From CAZVWQ01 sp964631275 (GTDB taxonomy: Bacteria; Patescibacteriota; JACMRA01), in NCBI GenBank assembly GCA_964631275.1, contig CAZVWQ010000043.1, forward strand, positions 1 through 5,196: a stretch of DNA of 5,196 nucleotides, given 5' to 3'. The notes beneath the pieces were generated by a model, which did no database searches, was not told where the DNA came from, and saw nothing but the letters and a program-made list of their open reading frames with translations. Below, piece by piece: positions 5,181 to 5,196 of the stretch. The position numbers were made by a program, and so were the translations under genes. Numbering within the stretch: position 1 is the stretch's first letter; each line of letters begins with the position of its first letter.

Positions 5181-5196
5181 GTAGGTATATGCCTAC
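5181..5196. repeat. Near-palindrome at the window end
   Basis: GTAGGTATATGCCTAC pairs GTAGG with CCTAC around a near-symmetric TATATG. It closes the window, so its context is unknown. It might be a regulatory or insertion-sequence end palindrome, or chance; it also falls in the continuing frame of the transposase remnant. Confidence 0.25.

Overview
The window is a strongly AT-rich piece of bacterial DNA. It holds three protein-coding stretches, one tRNA gene and an unusually large share of non-coding, repeat-bearing sequence. The combination of low GC, a membrane-anchored COG4880/PF09826-type beta-propeller, an orphan hydrophobic protein, an IS481-like transposase fragment and starts without Shine-Dalgarno sites fits an uncultured low-GC bacterium, plausibly of the Patescibacteria/CPR. 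That placement is inference. Stop usage (TGA, TAA, TAA, with no in-frame TGA in a 735-codon gene) fits a genetic code in which TGA is not a sense codon.

Layout: 1-445 is non-coding. It holds a direct repeat (68-114), a repeat element called A here (167-292), a perfect TATAAT at the end of A, and a foldable segment (361-427). A multi-pass membrane protein of unknown function is encoded on the minus strand (446-1378). Immediately upstream of its start lies element B (1405-1533), an inverted copy of A. B stops 5 bp short of the encoded CCA end of a minus-strand tRNA-Pro(UGG) at 1539-1614. About 1 kb of non-coding DNA follows (1615-2652). It carries a second copy of the direct repeat (2089-2135), a third, more diverged element C (2230-2343), a cluster of small hairpins (2402-2498) and a lone copy of the element's terminal 9-mer (2523-2531). 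A 735-residue membrane-anchored beta-propeller protein is encoded on the plus strand (2653-4860). The window ends with the N-terminal DNA-binding part of an IS481-like transposase (4962-5162), cut short by a stop codon.

The most noteworthy observation is the repeat family. Three copies of a roughly 114-129 bp element lie within 2.2 kb. They begin with TATACTCAA or a close variant and end with its reverse complement TTGAGTATA or a close variant. They share internal blocks in the same order and at nearly the same spacing. Two copies lie in inverted orientation around the membrane-protein gene. Two copies are preceded by the same 47-bp direct repeat (43 of 47 positions identical by eye). This looks like a small non-autonomous mobile or MITE-like repeat, or a dispersed intergenic module, and I cannot assign it to a named family. 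I see no operon: the three coding stretches differ in strand or are separated by non-coding DNA, and nothing in the window shows that their products work together.
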